Positions 1-9,642 are shown, counted from the stretch's first letter. The stretch is 41,074 nucleotides of DNA from Streptomyces pseudovenezuelae (GCF_029892565.1 NZ_JARXVH010000037.1:1-41074), one strand, 5' to 3'. Program-made: numbers and translations. Notes: a model not told the origin generated them from the letters alone.

Positions 1-3000
1 CCCGCACCGGATCCAACACCCCACCCAGAACCCGATCAGCCCCCTCCAACAACCCCCTCCACACCTCAAGCTCACCCAACCGCTCACCACTGCCGCCCTG
101 CGCCGCCAACTCCCGCGCCCAATGCCGGAACGACGTCACCACCGGCCCCAACCCAGCAACCCGACCCGCAGACAACTCCCCATACGCAGAGGCCAAATCA
201 CCCAACAACACCCGCCACGACACCCCATCAACCACCAAGTGGTTGGCCACCAACAGCAACTGCCCCTCAGCATCCGGCCCACCATCGAACCAGACCGCGT
301 CGAGCATCACACCGGCCCACGGGTCCAACCGCCGCACCGCCTCCCCCGCATACACGCCCACCAACGCATCCAGTTCACCCTCGTCAAGACCAGACGCATC
401 CACCCGCCGCACCCAAACCCGCTCCGGCACCTCCCCGGGCACCACCAACCGCATCCCCTCCGCGCCCACCTCCAGCCGCGCCCGCAACACCTCATGCCGC
501 TCCACCAACGCCCGCACCGCAGACCCCAACACCACACCATCCACACCAACCGGCGTCCTTACACGGTTGAACTGGACGACCTCGCCCAACCGGTCGAGCC
601 CCACCCTCTCCATCAGTTCTCGCATCACCGGTGTCAGAGGCACGTCACCCACACCGGGCTCCCCGCCCGCAATCACGCCCTCGCCCAGCACGTCTGCCAC
701 GCCCGCCAGCCCAGCCGGCGTCCGCTTCTCGAACACCAGCCGGGACGAGATGGCCAAGCCTGCGCTCCGGGCCCCCGACACCAGAAGCATCGACAGGATC
801 GAGTCGCCACCCAGGACGAAGAAGTCGTCGTCGGCGCCGATCCCTTCGTGGCCCAGGACGTCCGCGAAGAGGCCGCAGAGCACTGTCTCGATCGGGTTCG
901 ACGGCACGCGACCCGACCCACCTCCTGCCTCAGGAACCGGCAAGGCGGACTGATCGACCTTCCCGTTCGGAGTCAGCGGCAACTCGTCCAGCACCACAAC
1001 CGCGGACGGCACCGTGTATTGGGGCAGCCGCTGGGCAGTGAACTCCCGGATCACCGACGGTTCGCTGCGGGACACCACGTATGCGATGAGCCGGTCCTCA
1101 CGGACCACGACGGTGGCCTGAGTGACATCCGGGTGGGCAGCGATGACGGACTCCACCTCACCCAGTTCGATCCGGAAACCGCGGACCTTCACCTGCTCGT
1201 CGGCACGGCCGACGAAGTGCAACACCCCATCACCCGTCCACCGCACCAGGTCACCGGTCCGGTACATCCGCTGCCCCGGCAAAAGCGGGCAGGCCACAAA
1301 CCGCTCCGCCGTCAGATCAGCGCGGCCCAGGTAGCCGCGGGCCAGGCCAGGTCCCGCTAGATAGACCTCACCCACCATGTCCGGGGCCACCGGGCGCAGG
1401 AAGCCGTCCAGCACGAACACCCGGCAGTTGGGCAGCGGCCGGCCGATCGCCGGCGGTGCACTCTCTGGTGTGATGCTCTGCGCGATCTCCACCGCCGTGG
1501 CCATCACCGTCGCCTCGGTCGGACCGTAGGTGTTCCACACGCCTGTACTGGCCCGCCAGCGGGCCGCCAGGTCGGCGCTCAGCCGCTCCGCACCCAGCAC
1601 CCAATTCCGCACACCAGGCACCGACTCCGGATCCAACACACCCAACAGCGACGGCACCACACTCGCCACACTCACCCCGCTGCTACGGATCATCTCCGCC
1701 AACGCCAGCGGATCCGTACGCTCCTCACTGGTCGCGATCGCCAACGTGCCACCACCGGCCAGGGTCACCGCCACATCCAGCACCGACGCGTCGAAGCTGA
1801 ACGACGCGAACTGCAACGTCACTTCGCCCGGCCCAGCACCAAGAATCGGACCCATCGCAGCCACCAGATTGGACAGACCGCGATGCGCGACCGCCACGCC
1901 CTTCGGCCGACCCGTCGACCCCGACGTATAGATCACATACGCCAGACGATCCGGATCCAACACCACAGCCAGCGGCTCCACCGATTCCGCGGCGATCAAC
2001 TCATCCGCATCGGACAGCCAGTCCTCGTCGATCACCGGTGCGGCTTCACTGGAAGTGACCATGAAGGCGAGCCGGTCAGCGGGGTACTCCGGGTCCAACG
2101 GCACATACGCCGCCCCGGCCTTCCACACCCCCAGCATCGCCACGACCATGTCGACACCCCGCGCGAGCTTCAACCCCACCCGCGACTCCACACCCACACC
2201 GCGCTTCCGCAAGAACCGCGCCAGCCGATTCGACCGCTCGTCCAGTCCCGCGTACGACAACTCCACAGCACCGCACCGCACCGCCGCACTCTCCGGCGCC
2301 CGCACCACCCACTCCGCAACCAGCTCCGCCACCGTCGCCGAGCCGACCGGACGCCCCGTGTCATTCCACTCCTCGACCACCAACGCCCGCTCATCGACGT
2401 CGAGGAGGGTCAGCGCGCCAACACGTTTCTCCGGGTCGGCCGCCATCTGCTCCAGTACGCGGACCAGCCGCCCTGCGAGCGCCTCGGCCCCGGCCGTGTC
2501 GTAGAGGTCCAGTCGGTGGTCGATCCGAAGTTCCAGACCATCGATCGGGTTGACCCCCAGCGTCAGGGCGTAGTGGGTCGACTCACGTACGCCGGAACCG
2601 ACGAGGCGCAGAGGGGCGGGCGGGCCGCTCTCGCCCGCACGGTAGTTCTCGAACGCCAGCAGGGTGTCAAAGCCCGCCCCGGGTCCCACCAACCGCTGGA
2701 TCTCGCTCAGCCCAAGATGCTGATGATCCAACAACCCCGACTGCTCCGCCTGCACCGCAGCCAACAACCCAGCCACCGACCAGGCACCGTTCAACCGCAC
2801 CCGCACCGGAACCGTATTGATGAACAGCCCCAGCATCCCCTCCATACCCGCCAACTCCGCCGGCCGCCCCGCCACCGTCGCCCCGAACACCACATCACCC
2901 CGACCCGACAACCCACCCACCACCACAGCCCACGCCACCTGCACCACCGTGTTCACCGTCACACCCAACCCACGAGCGAGCTCACGCAGCGCCGCGTCCA

Positions 3001-6000
3001 GCTCGGCGCCCGGGCGGAAGACGAACTGGGCTGTCGCTGCCGGCTCGAGATCACCGGACGCGGGAGCAACCAGGGTCGGCTCCTCGACACCGGCCAGGGC
3101 CCGCGTCCATGCCTCCCGGGCCGCGGGACGGTCCTGACGGTCGAGCCAGGAGTAGTACTCATGGAATGGGAGCGTCGGAGCAAGGTTGTCGGCAGCTCCA
3201 CCAGCCGCGTAGGCAGTCCAGACCTCACGCAGGAGGATGGGCAGAGACCAGCCGTCCAGCACCAGGTGATGCAGAGTCACCACCAAACGCCATTGGTCCT
3301 CACCCACCCTCACCAACAACACCCGCAGCAGCGGAGGACGCACCAGATCAAACCTCCGCGCCCGCTCCTCAACCGCGATCCGCTCGGACCCCGCCCACGC
3401 CACCTCCTCCGACGTCCCCGACAAGTCCACCTCACGCCACGGCAGTTCCGCCCCTTCGGCGATCACCTGCACCGGCTGCTCGACACCCGACGGCTGCCAA
3501 AACCCAGCCCGCAGACCCGCATGCCGATCCACCACCACCTGCCACGAAGCCCGCAACACTCCGGCATCCACCGGCCCCCGCAGGTCCAGGACCAACTGCT
3601 CCACATACACATCGGTGCCGTGCTGATCAAACAGCGAGTGGAAGAGCAGGCCCTCCTGCAACGGCGAGACCGGCAACACCTCCACCAGCCCCGCAACACC
3701 CGCTTCTACCTCGTCGACCTGAGCCTGATCCAACGCCACCAACGGAAAGTCCGACGGCGTGAAACCCCCACCAGACCCCTCCACATGCGCAACCAGACCC
3801 GCCAGCATCCCCGCCCAGCCCTCAACCAGCGATCGCGCCGACTCCTCCCTCAACAACGCCTCCGGCCACGACACCGACAACACCAACTCCGGACCCTCAG
3901 CCAGATCCCTGACCAGGCCCTCCACCTCAAGGGCGTGCATCACCGGTGCGCGGTCTGCGATGCCTTCGCCCAGACCGTCGCCGATGAGCTGCCATGCGTC
4001 GTCACGACTACTGAAACGCCCCAGGTAGTTGAAGCCGATCTCCGGCACCGGCAACCCCGCCAGCACCCCCGCCGACTCCCCGTTCAGATACCGCAACACC
4101 CCAAAACCAAGACCATCCCCCGGCACACCCCGCACCTGCTCCTTAACCCGCTTCACCAACTCCCCCGCAGCACCACCACCCGACCGCACCACCCCACCCT
4201 CAACACCACCAGCATCCACCCGCACCGGACGCACACCCGTAAACCAACCCACCGTCCGCGACAAATCACCACCCACACCCAACTCCACCCGCCCATGACC
4301 CTCCACATCCACCACAAACCCCAACCCACCACCACCCACCCACTCCGACACCGCACCCACCAACCCCGCCAACAACACATCCTCAACACCCGCATGAAAC
4401 GCCGCCGGCACACCACCCAACAACCCAACCGACACACCCACCGACAACCGCACCGACACCCGACGCACACTCTCGCCGAGCCACTGAGCGCGGTCCGACG
4501 CCCCCTCAGGAAGCACCGGCTGCACGTCCCGGAGAAGCTCCCTCCACTCCGCAAGTTCACTCAGCCGCTCAGCACTGCCGCCCTGCGCCGCCAACTCCCG
4601 TGCCCAATGCCGGAACGACGTCACCACCGGCCCCAACCCAGCAACCCGACCCGCCGACAACTCCCCATACGCAGAGGCCAGATCCGCCAGCAGAACCCGC
4701 CACGACACCCCATCAACCACCAGGTGGTTGGCCACCATGAGGAGGCGCCCGGTGTTCCCGGGGCCCCCGTCGAACCAGACCGCGTCGAGCATCACACCGG
4801 CCCGCGGATCCAGCCGCCCCACCGCCTCCCCCGCATGCACACCCACCAACGCATCCAGTTCACCCTCGTCAAGACCAGACGCATCCACCCGCCGCACCCA
4901 AACCCGCTGCGGCACCTCCTCGGGCACCACCAACCGCATCCCCTCCGCGCCCACCTCCAGCCGCGCCCGCAACACCTCATGCCGCTCCACCAACGCCCGC
5001 ACCGCAGACCCCAACACCACACCATCCACACCAACCGGCGTCCTGACGAGTGCCGACTGGAATACCTCGGCGACGTCCTGCGGTTCGACCCGGTCGAGCA
5101 GTTCTCGCATGACGGGGGTCAGCGGTATCCCGCCGGTGGCGTCGGCCGCACCGTCCGCGGCCGGGGCGGCGGCGAGCGGGCGGGCCAGGGCGGCCAGGCG
5201 GGCCGGGGTCCGGTGCTCGAAGACCTCGCGGGTGGTGATGACATGGCCGGCCCGGCGGGCTCCGGAGACGACCGTCATCGACAGGATCGAGTCGCCGCCC
5301 AGGACGAAGAAGTCGTCGTCGGCGCCGATCCCTTCGTGGCCCAGGACGTCCGCGAAGAGGCCGCAGAGCAGTTCCTCGACTGGCGTGGACGGTGCGCGGC
5401 CCGCCTGGCGCATCGGCTCCGGGGCAGGTAGGGCGGCCTTGTCCACCTTGCCGTTCACCGTCAGCGGCAGGGCGCCCAGAACGGTGACCGTCGCCGGGAC
5501 CATGTAGGCGGGGAGCCGGTCGGCGACGAACGAGCGCAGGTCCGCCGGAGCGGGCGCGCCGTCGGCGGCCGCGTACGCCGCGAGCCGACCCTCTCTTACC
5601 AGGACGGCCGTCTGAGCGACCGCCGGGTGGGCGGCGAGGACGGACTCGACCTCACCGAGCTCGATCCGGAAACCGCGGATCTTGACCTGTTCGTCGGCAC
5701 GGCCTGCGAAGTGCAACAGCCCGCCGTCCGTCCAACGGGCCAGGTCACCCGTCCGGTACATCCGCTGCCCCGGCAGGAACGGGCAGGCCACGAACCGCTC
5801 CGCCGTCAGATCCGCACGGCCCAAATAACCGCGGGCCAGACCGGGACCGGCCAGATACACCTCGCCCACCGCACCGACCGGCGCCGGACGCAGCGATTCG
5901 TCCAGGACGAAGACGTGCGTGCCGTCGAGGGGCCGGCCGATCGGTGGGGGTGCGTCCTGCGCGGTGGCTCCGTCGGGGATCTCCACCGCTGTGGCCATCA

Positions 6001-6925
6001 CCGTCGCCTCGGTGGGGCCGTAGGTGTTCCACAAGCTTGTGCGGGCTCGCCAGCGGGCCGCGAGGTCGGCGTTGAGGCGTTCCGCGCCCAGCAGCCAGTT
6101 CCGCACCCCGGGCACTGTCTGCGGATCGAGTGTCGACAGCAGGGAGGGGACGACGCTGGCGACGGTGACGCCGGTGTCGCGGATCATCCGGGCCAGGGTC
6201 GCGGGGTCCGAGCGTTCTCCGCTTGCCGCGATGGCGAGGGTGCCGCCCGCGGCCAGTGTGACGGCCAGGTCGAGCACCGACGCGTCGAAGCTGAACGACG
6301 CGAACTGCAGGGTCGTTTCGCCCGGCCCGGCGCCAAGGATCGGCGTCATCGCGTCCACCAGGTCCACCACGCCGCGATGCGCGACCGCCACGCCCTTCGG
6401 CCGGCCGGTCGAGCCCGATGTGTGGATCACGTATGCCAGTTGGTCCGGGTCCAGCGGAACGTCTAGGGGGGTGTCCGGCTCGGCCGCGATCGCCGCGTCG
6501 GCCGCCGTCAGCCAGTCGTCGTCGATGACCGGTGCGGCGCCGCTGGTGGTGATCATGTGGCGCAGGCGGTCCGCCGGGTATTCGGGGTCCAGGGGCACGT
6601 ACGCGGCCCCGGACCGCCATACGCCCAGCACGGCCACCACCATGTCGACGCCGCGTGCGAGCCCGAGTCCGACCCTCGACTCCGTGCCCGTCCCCGACCG
6701 GCGCAGATACCGCGCCAGTCGGTTCGCCCGTGCGTCCAGCTCCGCGTACGACAGCTCCACGGCTCCGCACCGCACCGCCACGGCCTGCGGTGACCGGGCC
6801 GCCCAGGTCGCGACGCGTGTGGGCACGGACTGCCAGGCCGCCGGGGTGGACGGTCGGCCGGATCGGGGCGCGGAGGCGCTCGGGTGATCCGCGTGGTCCG
6901 GGCGAAGCGAGTGAGAGTCAGACAT
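1..6925 (-). CDS. Nonribosomal peptide synthetase, loading subunit, A-T-E-C-A-T-E (3' end outside window)
   Basis: Activates, tethers and epimerises the first two residues of a peptide. The reading frame opens at ATG 6925, nine bases after GGAGA, and stays open to the window edge (about 2308 codons). Domains in order, approximate residues: A1 30-520, T1 540-605 (LGGDS), E1 610-1050 (NHLVVDG; catalytic second His present), C 1060-1490 (HHLVLDG, of the type that follows an E domain), A2 1500-2000, T2 2000-2075, E2 from 2085, cut off. There is no starting C domain, so this is a chain-initiating subunit. Specificity positions aligned by eye to GrsA read D-A-L-S-L-G-T-V-M (A1) and D-A-L-S-V-G-T-V-M (A2), so both modules probably load the same or a similar residue. 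Dpg is plausible from the neighbours but is not proven. Both residues should end up D-configured. It follows mbtH and an ABC exporter on the same strand. Confidence 0.93.
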   Translation of the reverse strand, partial: MSDSHSLRPDHADHPSASAPRSGRPSTPAAWQSVPTRVATWAARSPQAVAVRCGAVELSYAELDARANRLARYLRRSGTGTESRVGLGLARGVDMVVAVLGVWRSGAAYVPLDPEYPADRLRHMITTSGAAPVIDDDWLTAADAAIAAEPDTPLDVPLDPDQLAYVIHTSGSTGRPKGVAVAHRGVVDLVDAMTPILGAGPGETTLQFASFSFDASVLDLAVTLAAGGTLAIAASGERSDPATLARMIRDTGVTVASVVPSLLSTLDPQTVPGVRNWLLGAERLNADLAARWRARTSLWNTYGPTEATVMATAVEIPDGATAQDAPPPIGRPLDGTHVFVLDESLRPAPVGAVGEVYLAGPGLARGYLGRADLTAERFVACPFLPGQRMYRTGDLARWTDGGLLHFAGRADEQVKIRGFRIELGEVESVLAAHPAVAQTAVLVREGRLAAYAAADGAPAPADLRSFVADRLPAYMVPATVTVLGALPLTVNGKVDKAALPAPEPMRQAGRAPSTPVEELLCGLFADVLGHEGIGADDDFFVLGGDSILSMTVVSGARRAGHVITTREVFEHRTPARLAALARPLAAAPAADGAADATGGIPLTPVMRELLDRVEPQDVAEVFQSALVRTPVGVDGVVLGSAVRALVERHEVLRARLEVGAEGMRLVVPEEVPQRVWVRRVDASGLDEGELDALVGVHAGEAVGRLDPRAGVMLDAVWFDGGPGNTGRLLMVANHLVVDGVSWRVLLADLASAYGELSAGRVAGLGPVVTSFRHWARELAAQGGSAERLSELAEWRELLRDVQPVLPEGASDRAQWLGESVRRVSVRLSVGVSVGLLGGVPAAFHAGVEDVLLAGLVGAVSEWVGGGGLGFVVDVEGHGRVELGVGGDLSRTVGWFTGVRPVRVDAGGVEGGVVRSGGGAAGELVKRVKEQVRGVPGDGLGFGVLRYLNGESAGVLAGLPVPEIGFNYLGRFSSRDDAWQLIGDGLGEGIADRAPVMHALEVEGLVRDLAEGPELVLSVSWPEALLREESARSLVEGWAGMLAGLVAHVEGSGGGFTPSDFPLVALDQAQVDEVEAGVAGLVEVLPVSPLQEGLLFHSLFDQHGTDVYVEQLVLDLRGPVDAGVLRASWQVVVDRHAGLRAGFWQPSGVEQPVQVIAEGAELPWREVDLSGTSEEVAWAGSERIAVEERARRFDLVRPPLLRVLLVRVGEDQWRLVVTLHHLVLDGWSLPILLREVWTAYAAGGAADNLAPTLPFHEYYSWLDRQDRPAAREAWTRALAGVEEPTLVAPASGDLEPAATAQFVFRPGAELDAALRELARGLGVTVNTVVQVAWAVVVGGLSGRGDVVFGATVAGRPAELAGMEGMLGLFINTVPVRVRLNGAWSVAGLLAAVQAEQSGLLDHQHLGLSEIQRLVGPGAGFDTLLAFENYRAGESGPPAPLRLVGSGVRESTHYALTLGVNPIDGLELRIDHRLDLYDTAGAEALAGRLVRVLEQMAADPEKRVGALTLLDVDERALVVEEWNDTGRPVGSATVAELVAEWVVRAPESAAVRCGAVELSYAGLDERSNRLARFLRKRGVGVESRVGLKLARGVDMVVAMLGVWKAGAAYVPLDPEYPADRLAFMVTSSEAAPVIDEDWLSDADELIAAESVEPLAVVLDPDRLAYVIYTSGSTGRPKGVAVAHRGLSNLVAAMGPILGAGPGEVTLQFASFSFDASVLDVAVTLAGGGTLAIATSEERTDPLALAEMIRSSGVSVASVVPSLLGVLDPESVPGVRNWVLGAERLSADLAARWRASTGVWNTYGPTEATVMATAVEIAQSITPESAPPAIGRPLPNCRVFVLDGFLRPVAPDMVGEVYLAGPGLARGYLGRADLTAERFVACPLLPGQRMYRTGDLVRWTGDGVLHFVGRADEQVKVRGFRIELGEVESVIAAHPDVTQATVVVREDRLIAYVVSRSEPSVIREFTAQRLPQYTVPSAVVVLDELPLTPNGKVDQSALPVPEAGGGSGRVPSNPIETVLCGLFADVLGHEGIGADDDFFVLGGDSILSMLLVSGARSAGLAISSRLVFEKRTPAGLAGVADVLGEGVIAGGEPGVGDVPLTPVMRELMERVGLDRLGEVVQFNRVRTPVGVDGVVLGSAVRALVERHEVLRARLEVGAEGMRLVVPGEVPERVWVRRVDASGLDEGELDALVGVYAGEAVRRLDPWAGVMLDAVWFDGGPDAEGQLLLVANHLVVDGVSWRVLLGDLASAYGELSAGRVAGLGPVVTSFRHWARELAAQGGSGERLGELEVWRGLLEGADRVLGGVLDPVR
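88..557. repeat. Direct repeat inside the NRPS, copy 1 (E2 domain)
   Basis: Near-identical to 4573-5042 at a constant offset of 4485 bases. It encodes part of the second epimerisation domain. Differences are scattered single bases plus one short diverged patch around 250-300. The similarity falls off sharply after about 557. Confidence 0.85.
4573..5042. repeat. Direct repeat inside the NRPS, copy 2 (E1 domain)
   Basis: Partner of 88-557 and encodes the matching part of the first epimerisation domain. A second shared block, covering the thiolation domain, is at 5278-5370 and 788-880. The near-identity points to recent duplication or gene conversion between modules. Confidence 0.85.
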
Positions 6926-7014
6926 AGCAGGCGTCTCCACTGGCTGAATCGGGAAGCTTCCACGGCAGCGGCGGGCAGCACGCCGCGGTGCCTCGCGCCG
7001 GGGCGTGCTCAGGG

Positions 7015-7061
7015 CGCAGTGCTCGGCCCCGGCGGTCGGTCGCGCGGGGCGGAGCACTGCG
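7015..7061. terminator. Inverted repeat between ABC exporter and NRPS
   Basis: CGCAGTGCTC (7015-7024) pairs perfectly with GAGCACTGCG (7052-7061) across a 27-base GC-rich loop. It lies in the 203-base gap between the exporter stop and the NRPS start. It could be a partial terminator that lowers NRPS transcription relative to mbtH and the exporter, or a protein-binding palindrome. There is no U-tract, so the role is uncertain. Confidence 0.4.
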
Positions 7062-7128
7062 TCGTGAGAGCGTGCGGGTCGAAGTCTCGTGGGCCGGGTT
7101 CCGTCCGGCTCACGAGGGTCCTGCAAGG

Positions 7129-9297
7129 CTAGGGCTCGCGGCGGTCACGCCGGGACGGGCCTCCGTTCGGGCCGCCGCGGAAGCGGGGGCCTCCGCCGGG
7201 GCCCTGCCCCGGTACCGGTCCCGGGCCTCCGGGCATCGGTCCAGGTCCGGGGCCCATGCCCGGCATCGGTCCCGGCCCCATGCCGGGTACGGGGTGTGGT
7301 CCCGGTCCCATGCCTGGCATCGGGCCGCCGACGTGCACCGGACCGCCCGGGCCGGCGATCTCGGCCGGCGCTGCGTGCCGGGCGGGCTCGTCCCGCTCGG
7401 GGCCGGAGCCGTTCTTGGACTGTCCGGCGAACTGCGTACGGTACAGCTCCGCGTAGAGGCCGCTCGCGGCGAGCAGTTCCTCGTGCGTGCCCTTCTCCTT
7501 GATCTTTCCCTCGTCGATGACGAGGATCTGGTCGGCGTCGCGGATGGTGGACAGCCGGTGGGCGATGACCAGGGACGTCCGGCCCTTCAGCGCGGTGCGC
7601 AGGGCGAGTTGGACGGCCGCCTCCGACTCGGAGTCGAGGTGGGCGGTGGCCTCGTCGAGCACCACGACGGGCGGGGCCTTGAGCAGTAGCCGGGCCATGG
7701 CGATCCGCTGCTTCTCACCGCCGGAGAGCCGGTATCCGCGGTCTCCGACCACCGTGTCGAAGCCGTCCGGCAGCGACTCGATGAGGTCCCAGATCTGTGC
7801 GGCCCGGCAGGCGTCGATCAGGTCCTGCTCGACGGCGTCCGGGCGTGCGTACATGAGGTTCTGGCGGATCGTCGTGTGGAAGAGGTGGGCGTCCTGGGTG
7901 ACCATGCCGACGGTGTCGAGCAGGGATTCCAGGGTGACATCCCGCAAGTCCTGGCCGCCGATGCGGACGGTTCCGTCATTGGGGTCGTACAGCCGCGGGA
8001 CCAGGTGGGTGATGGTCGTCTTGCCCGCTCCGGAGCGGCCGACCAGTGCGGTGAGTTTCCCGGCCGGCGCGGTGAAGCTCAGGTTGCGCAGCGTCCAGGC
8101 GTCACCCTCGCGTTCCGGCATCGGCAGGGCGATCGATTCGAGGGAGGCCAGTGACACGTCGGCCGCCTTCGGGTAGCGGAACGAGACATTGTCGAACTGG
8201 ATGTCCGTGGCCGTGCCGATGGGTGCCGCGTCCGGCTTCTCCGCGATGAGCGGTTCGAGGTCCAGGACCTCGAAGAGCCGGTCGAAGCTGACCAGGGTGT
8301 TCATCACGTCCGCCTGGGCGTTGGACAGTTGGCCGATCGGTTGCATCAGGCGGGTCAGGAGGGTGGCCAGGGCCACCAGGGTGCCCAGCTGGATCGTGCC
8401 CTCGACGACCAGGTGGCCGCCCACTCCGTACACCGCGGCGGTGGCGAGCGAGCTGACCAGCATGGTGGACAGGAAGAGCAGTTTCATGTGGACGGAGGTG
8501 CGGACGCCGACGTCACGGCTACGGTCCGCCAGTCCCGAGAACTCGGCGGACTCGCGGTCGGGCCGGCCGTAGAGCTTGGCGAGCAGCGCGCCGGTGACGT
8601 TGAACCGCTCATGCATCATCGAGCCCATTTCGGCGTTGATCTGCATGTGCCGGCGCATGAGGCGCTGCATCCGCCGTCCGATGATCCTGCCGGGCAGGAC
8701 GAAGAACGGGGCGAGCAGCAGGGAGATGAGCGTGATGAGCCACGACAGGTAGATCATCGTGACGAGGATGAACGTCAGTGTGAGTGCGGCGGAGACGACG
8801 GTGGAGAGCAGTGAGGTCAGTGCCGCCTGCGCTCCCATCACGTCGGTGTTCAGCCGGCTGACGAGGGCTCCGGTCTGTGCGCGGGTGAAGAACGCCAGCG
8901 GCTGGCGCTGGACATGGTCGAACACCTCGGTGCGCAGGTCGTAGATGAGGCCTTCGCTGACGCGGGCGGAGAGCCACGCTTCCGCGAATCCGAGGAGGCT
9001 GGCCACCACCGACAGTGGGGCGACCGCCAAGGCTATCCATACGACGACGGAAGTGTCGCCCTTCATGATGCCATTGTCGATGAGGTATTTGAACATCAGA
9101 GGAATGGCCACCGCAGTACCCGCGTTGAGCGTTGTGGCGGCCAAGAGAATTCCGATGCTGCGGCGGTGCCGCTTGGCGTACGGGATGATTCGTTTTGCGG
9201 TGCCGGGCCTTACGTCCTGTTTGGAAAGGGAGGGGTCAGGTCCGTCCCCCCGTACGATCACCGGTCCTGGGCCACCCATCATGGCCACAGCTACCAC
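7129..9297 (-). CDS. ABC exporter, fused membrane and ATPase domains
   Basis: Half-transporter of the MsbA/MDR type, expected to dimerise and export the finished peptide. A six-helix membrane domain spans about residues 45-320. The ATPase follows with Walker A GRSGAGKTT (420-428), signature LSGGE (524-528), Walker B VVVLDEA (544-550) and switch His580. An unusual tail of about 70 residues (655-722) is almost entirely Gly, Pro and Met in repeats such as GPGPMPGMG. The start is GTG 9297; ATG 9282 is an alternative, and neither has a strong ribosome site. The gene lies 33 bases after mbtH, with the NRPS following, so the three probably share a transcript. Substrate is inferred from context only. 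Confidence 0.92.
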   Translation of the reverse strand: MVAVAMMGGPGPVIVRGDGPDPSLSKQDVRPGTAKRIIPYAKRHRRSIGILLAATTLNAGTAVAIPLMFKYLIDNGIMKGDTSVVVWIALAVAPLSVVASLLGFAEAWLSARVSEGLIYDLRTEVFDHVQRQPLAFFTRAQTGALVSRLNTDVMGAQAALTSLLSTVVSAALTLTFILVTMIYLSWLITLISLLLAPFFVLPGRIIGRRMQRLMRRHMQINAEMGSMMHERFNVTGALLAKLYGRPDRESAEFSGLADRSRDVGVRTSVHMKLLFLSTMLVSSLATAAVYGVGGHLVVEGTIQLGTLVALATLLTRLMQPIGQLSNAQADVMNTLVSFDRLFEVLDLEPLIAEKPDAAPIGTATDIQFDNVSFRYPKAADVSLASLESIALPMPEREGDAWTLRNLSFTAPAGKLTALVGRSGAGKTTITHLVPRLYDPNDGTVRIGGQDLRDVTLESLLDTVGMVTQDAHLFHTTIRQNLMYARPDAVEQDLIDACRAAQIWDLIESLPDGFDTVVGDRGYRLSGGEKQRIAMARLLLKAPPVVVLDEATAHLDSESEAAVQLALRTALKGRTSLVIAHRLSTIRDADQILVIDEGKIKEKGTHEELLAASGLYAELYRTQFAGQSKNGSGPERDEPARHAAPAEIAGPGGPVHVGGPMPGMGPGPHPVPGMGPGPMPGMGPGPGPMPGGPGPVPGQGPGGGPRFRGGPNGGPSRRDRREP
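7132..7335. repeat. Short tandem repeats encoding the Gly-Pro-Met tail of the exporter
   Basis: Reiterated units of about 9-12 codons encode variants of GPGPMPGMG at the exporter C-terminus. They are all in frame, so length changes in whole units would leave the protein intact. The tail comes after the ATPase fold and is predicted to be disordered and cytoplasmic. Confidence 0.7.
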
Positions 9298-9330
9298 CTC
9301 TGTCCCGTTGTCTCGCCCGACGGCCTTCGG

Positions 9331-9552
9331 TCAGTTGACGGCTTGGGCTGCGTCCATCCGGTCGGCGAGGCTCTTGGGGCGCATGTCCGTCCAGTTCTCC
9401 TCGATGTACGAAATGCACGCGGCCCGGGTGTCCTCGCCGAACACGGCTTTCCAGCCGTCCGGCACTTCGGCGAATGCGGGCCAGAGAGAATGCTGATTCT
9501 CGTCGTTCACGAGAACGAGAAAGGACGCGTTTTCATCGTCGAAAGGATTCAC
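9331..9552 (-). CDS. mbtH: MbtH-like protein
   Basis: A 73-residue MbtH-family chaperone that binds NRPS adenylation domains and supports their folding and activity. The family core is clear: NPFDDE near the start, then NDENQHSLWPAF, PDGW and a C-terminal NWTDMRPKSL. Start chosen at GTG 9552, which has GGGAG eight bases upstream and gives the usual family length; longer in-frame readings add no conserved residues. It is the first gene of the probable mbtH-exporter-NRPS transcript, and a StrR-type operator lies about 90 bases upstream (9643-9675). Its likely partners are the A domains of the neighbouring NRPS. Confidence 0.95.
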   Translation of the reverse strand: MNPFDDENASFLVLVNDENQHSLWPAFAEVPDGWKAVFGEDTRAACISYIEENWTDMRPKSLADRMDAAQAVN

Positions 9553-9642
9553 TGTGACCACTCCCGTCAGTGGGGTTCGCCTAGTGCGTTGCCCACGATA
9601 GTCAGCCCCTTCCGGGGCGACAAGCAACGGAATTGCGGTCCG

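Noticed and set aside
2093..2098. GTCCAA inside the NRPS as an operator
   Set aside because: No TTGGAC follows at 17 bases, and the match is within coding sequence.
122..5431. Very long plus-strand open frames opposite the NRPS (for example 122-1360 and 1883-5431)
   Set aside because: They are His/Arg/Pro/Gln-rich mirror translations of the minus-strand NRPS, which has clear A, T, E and C motifs.
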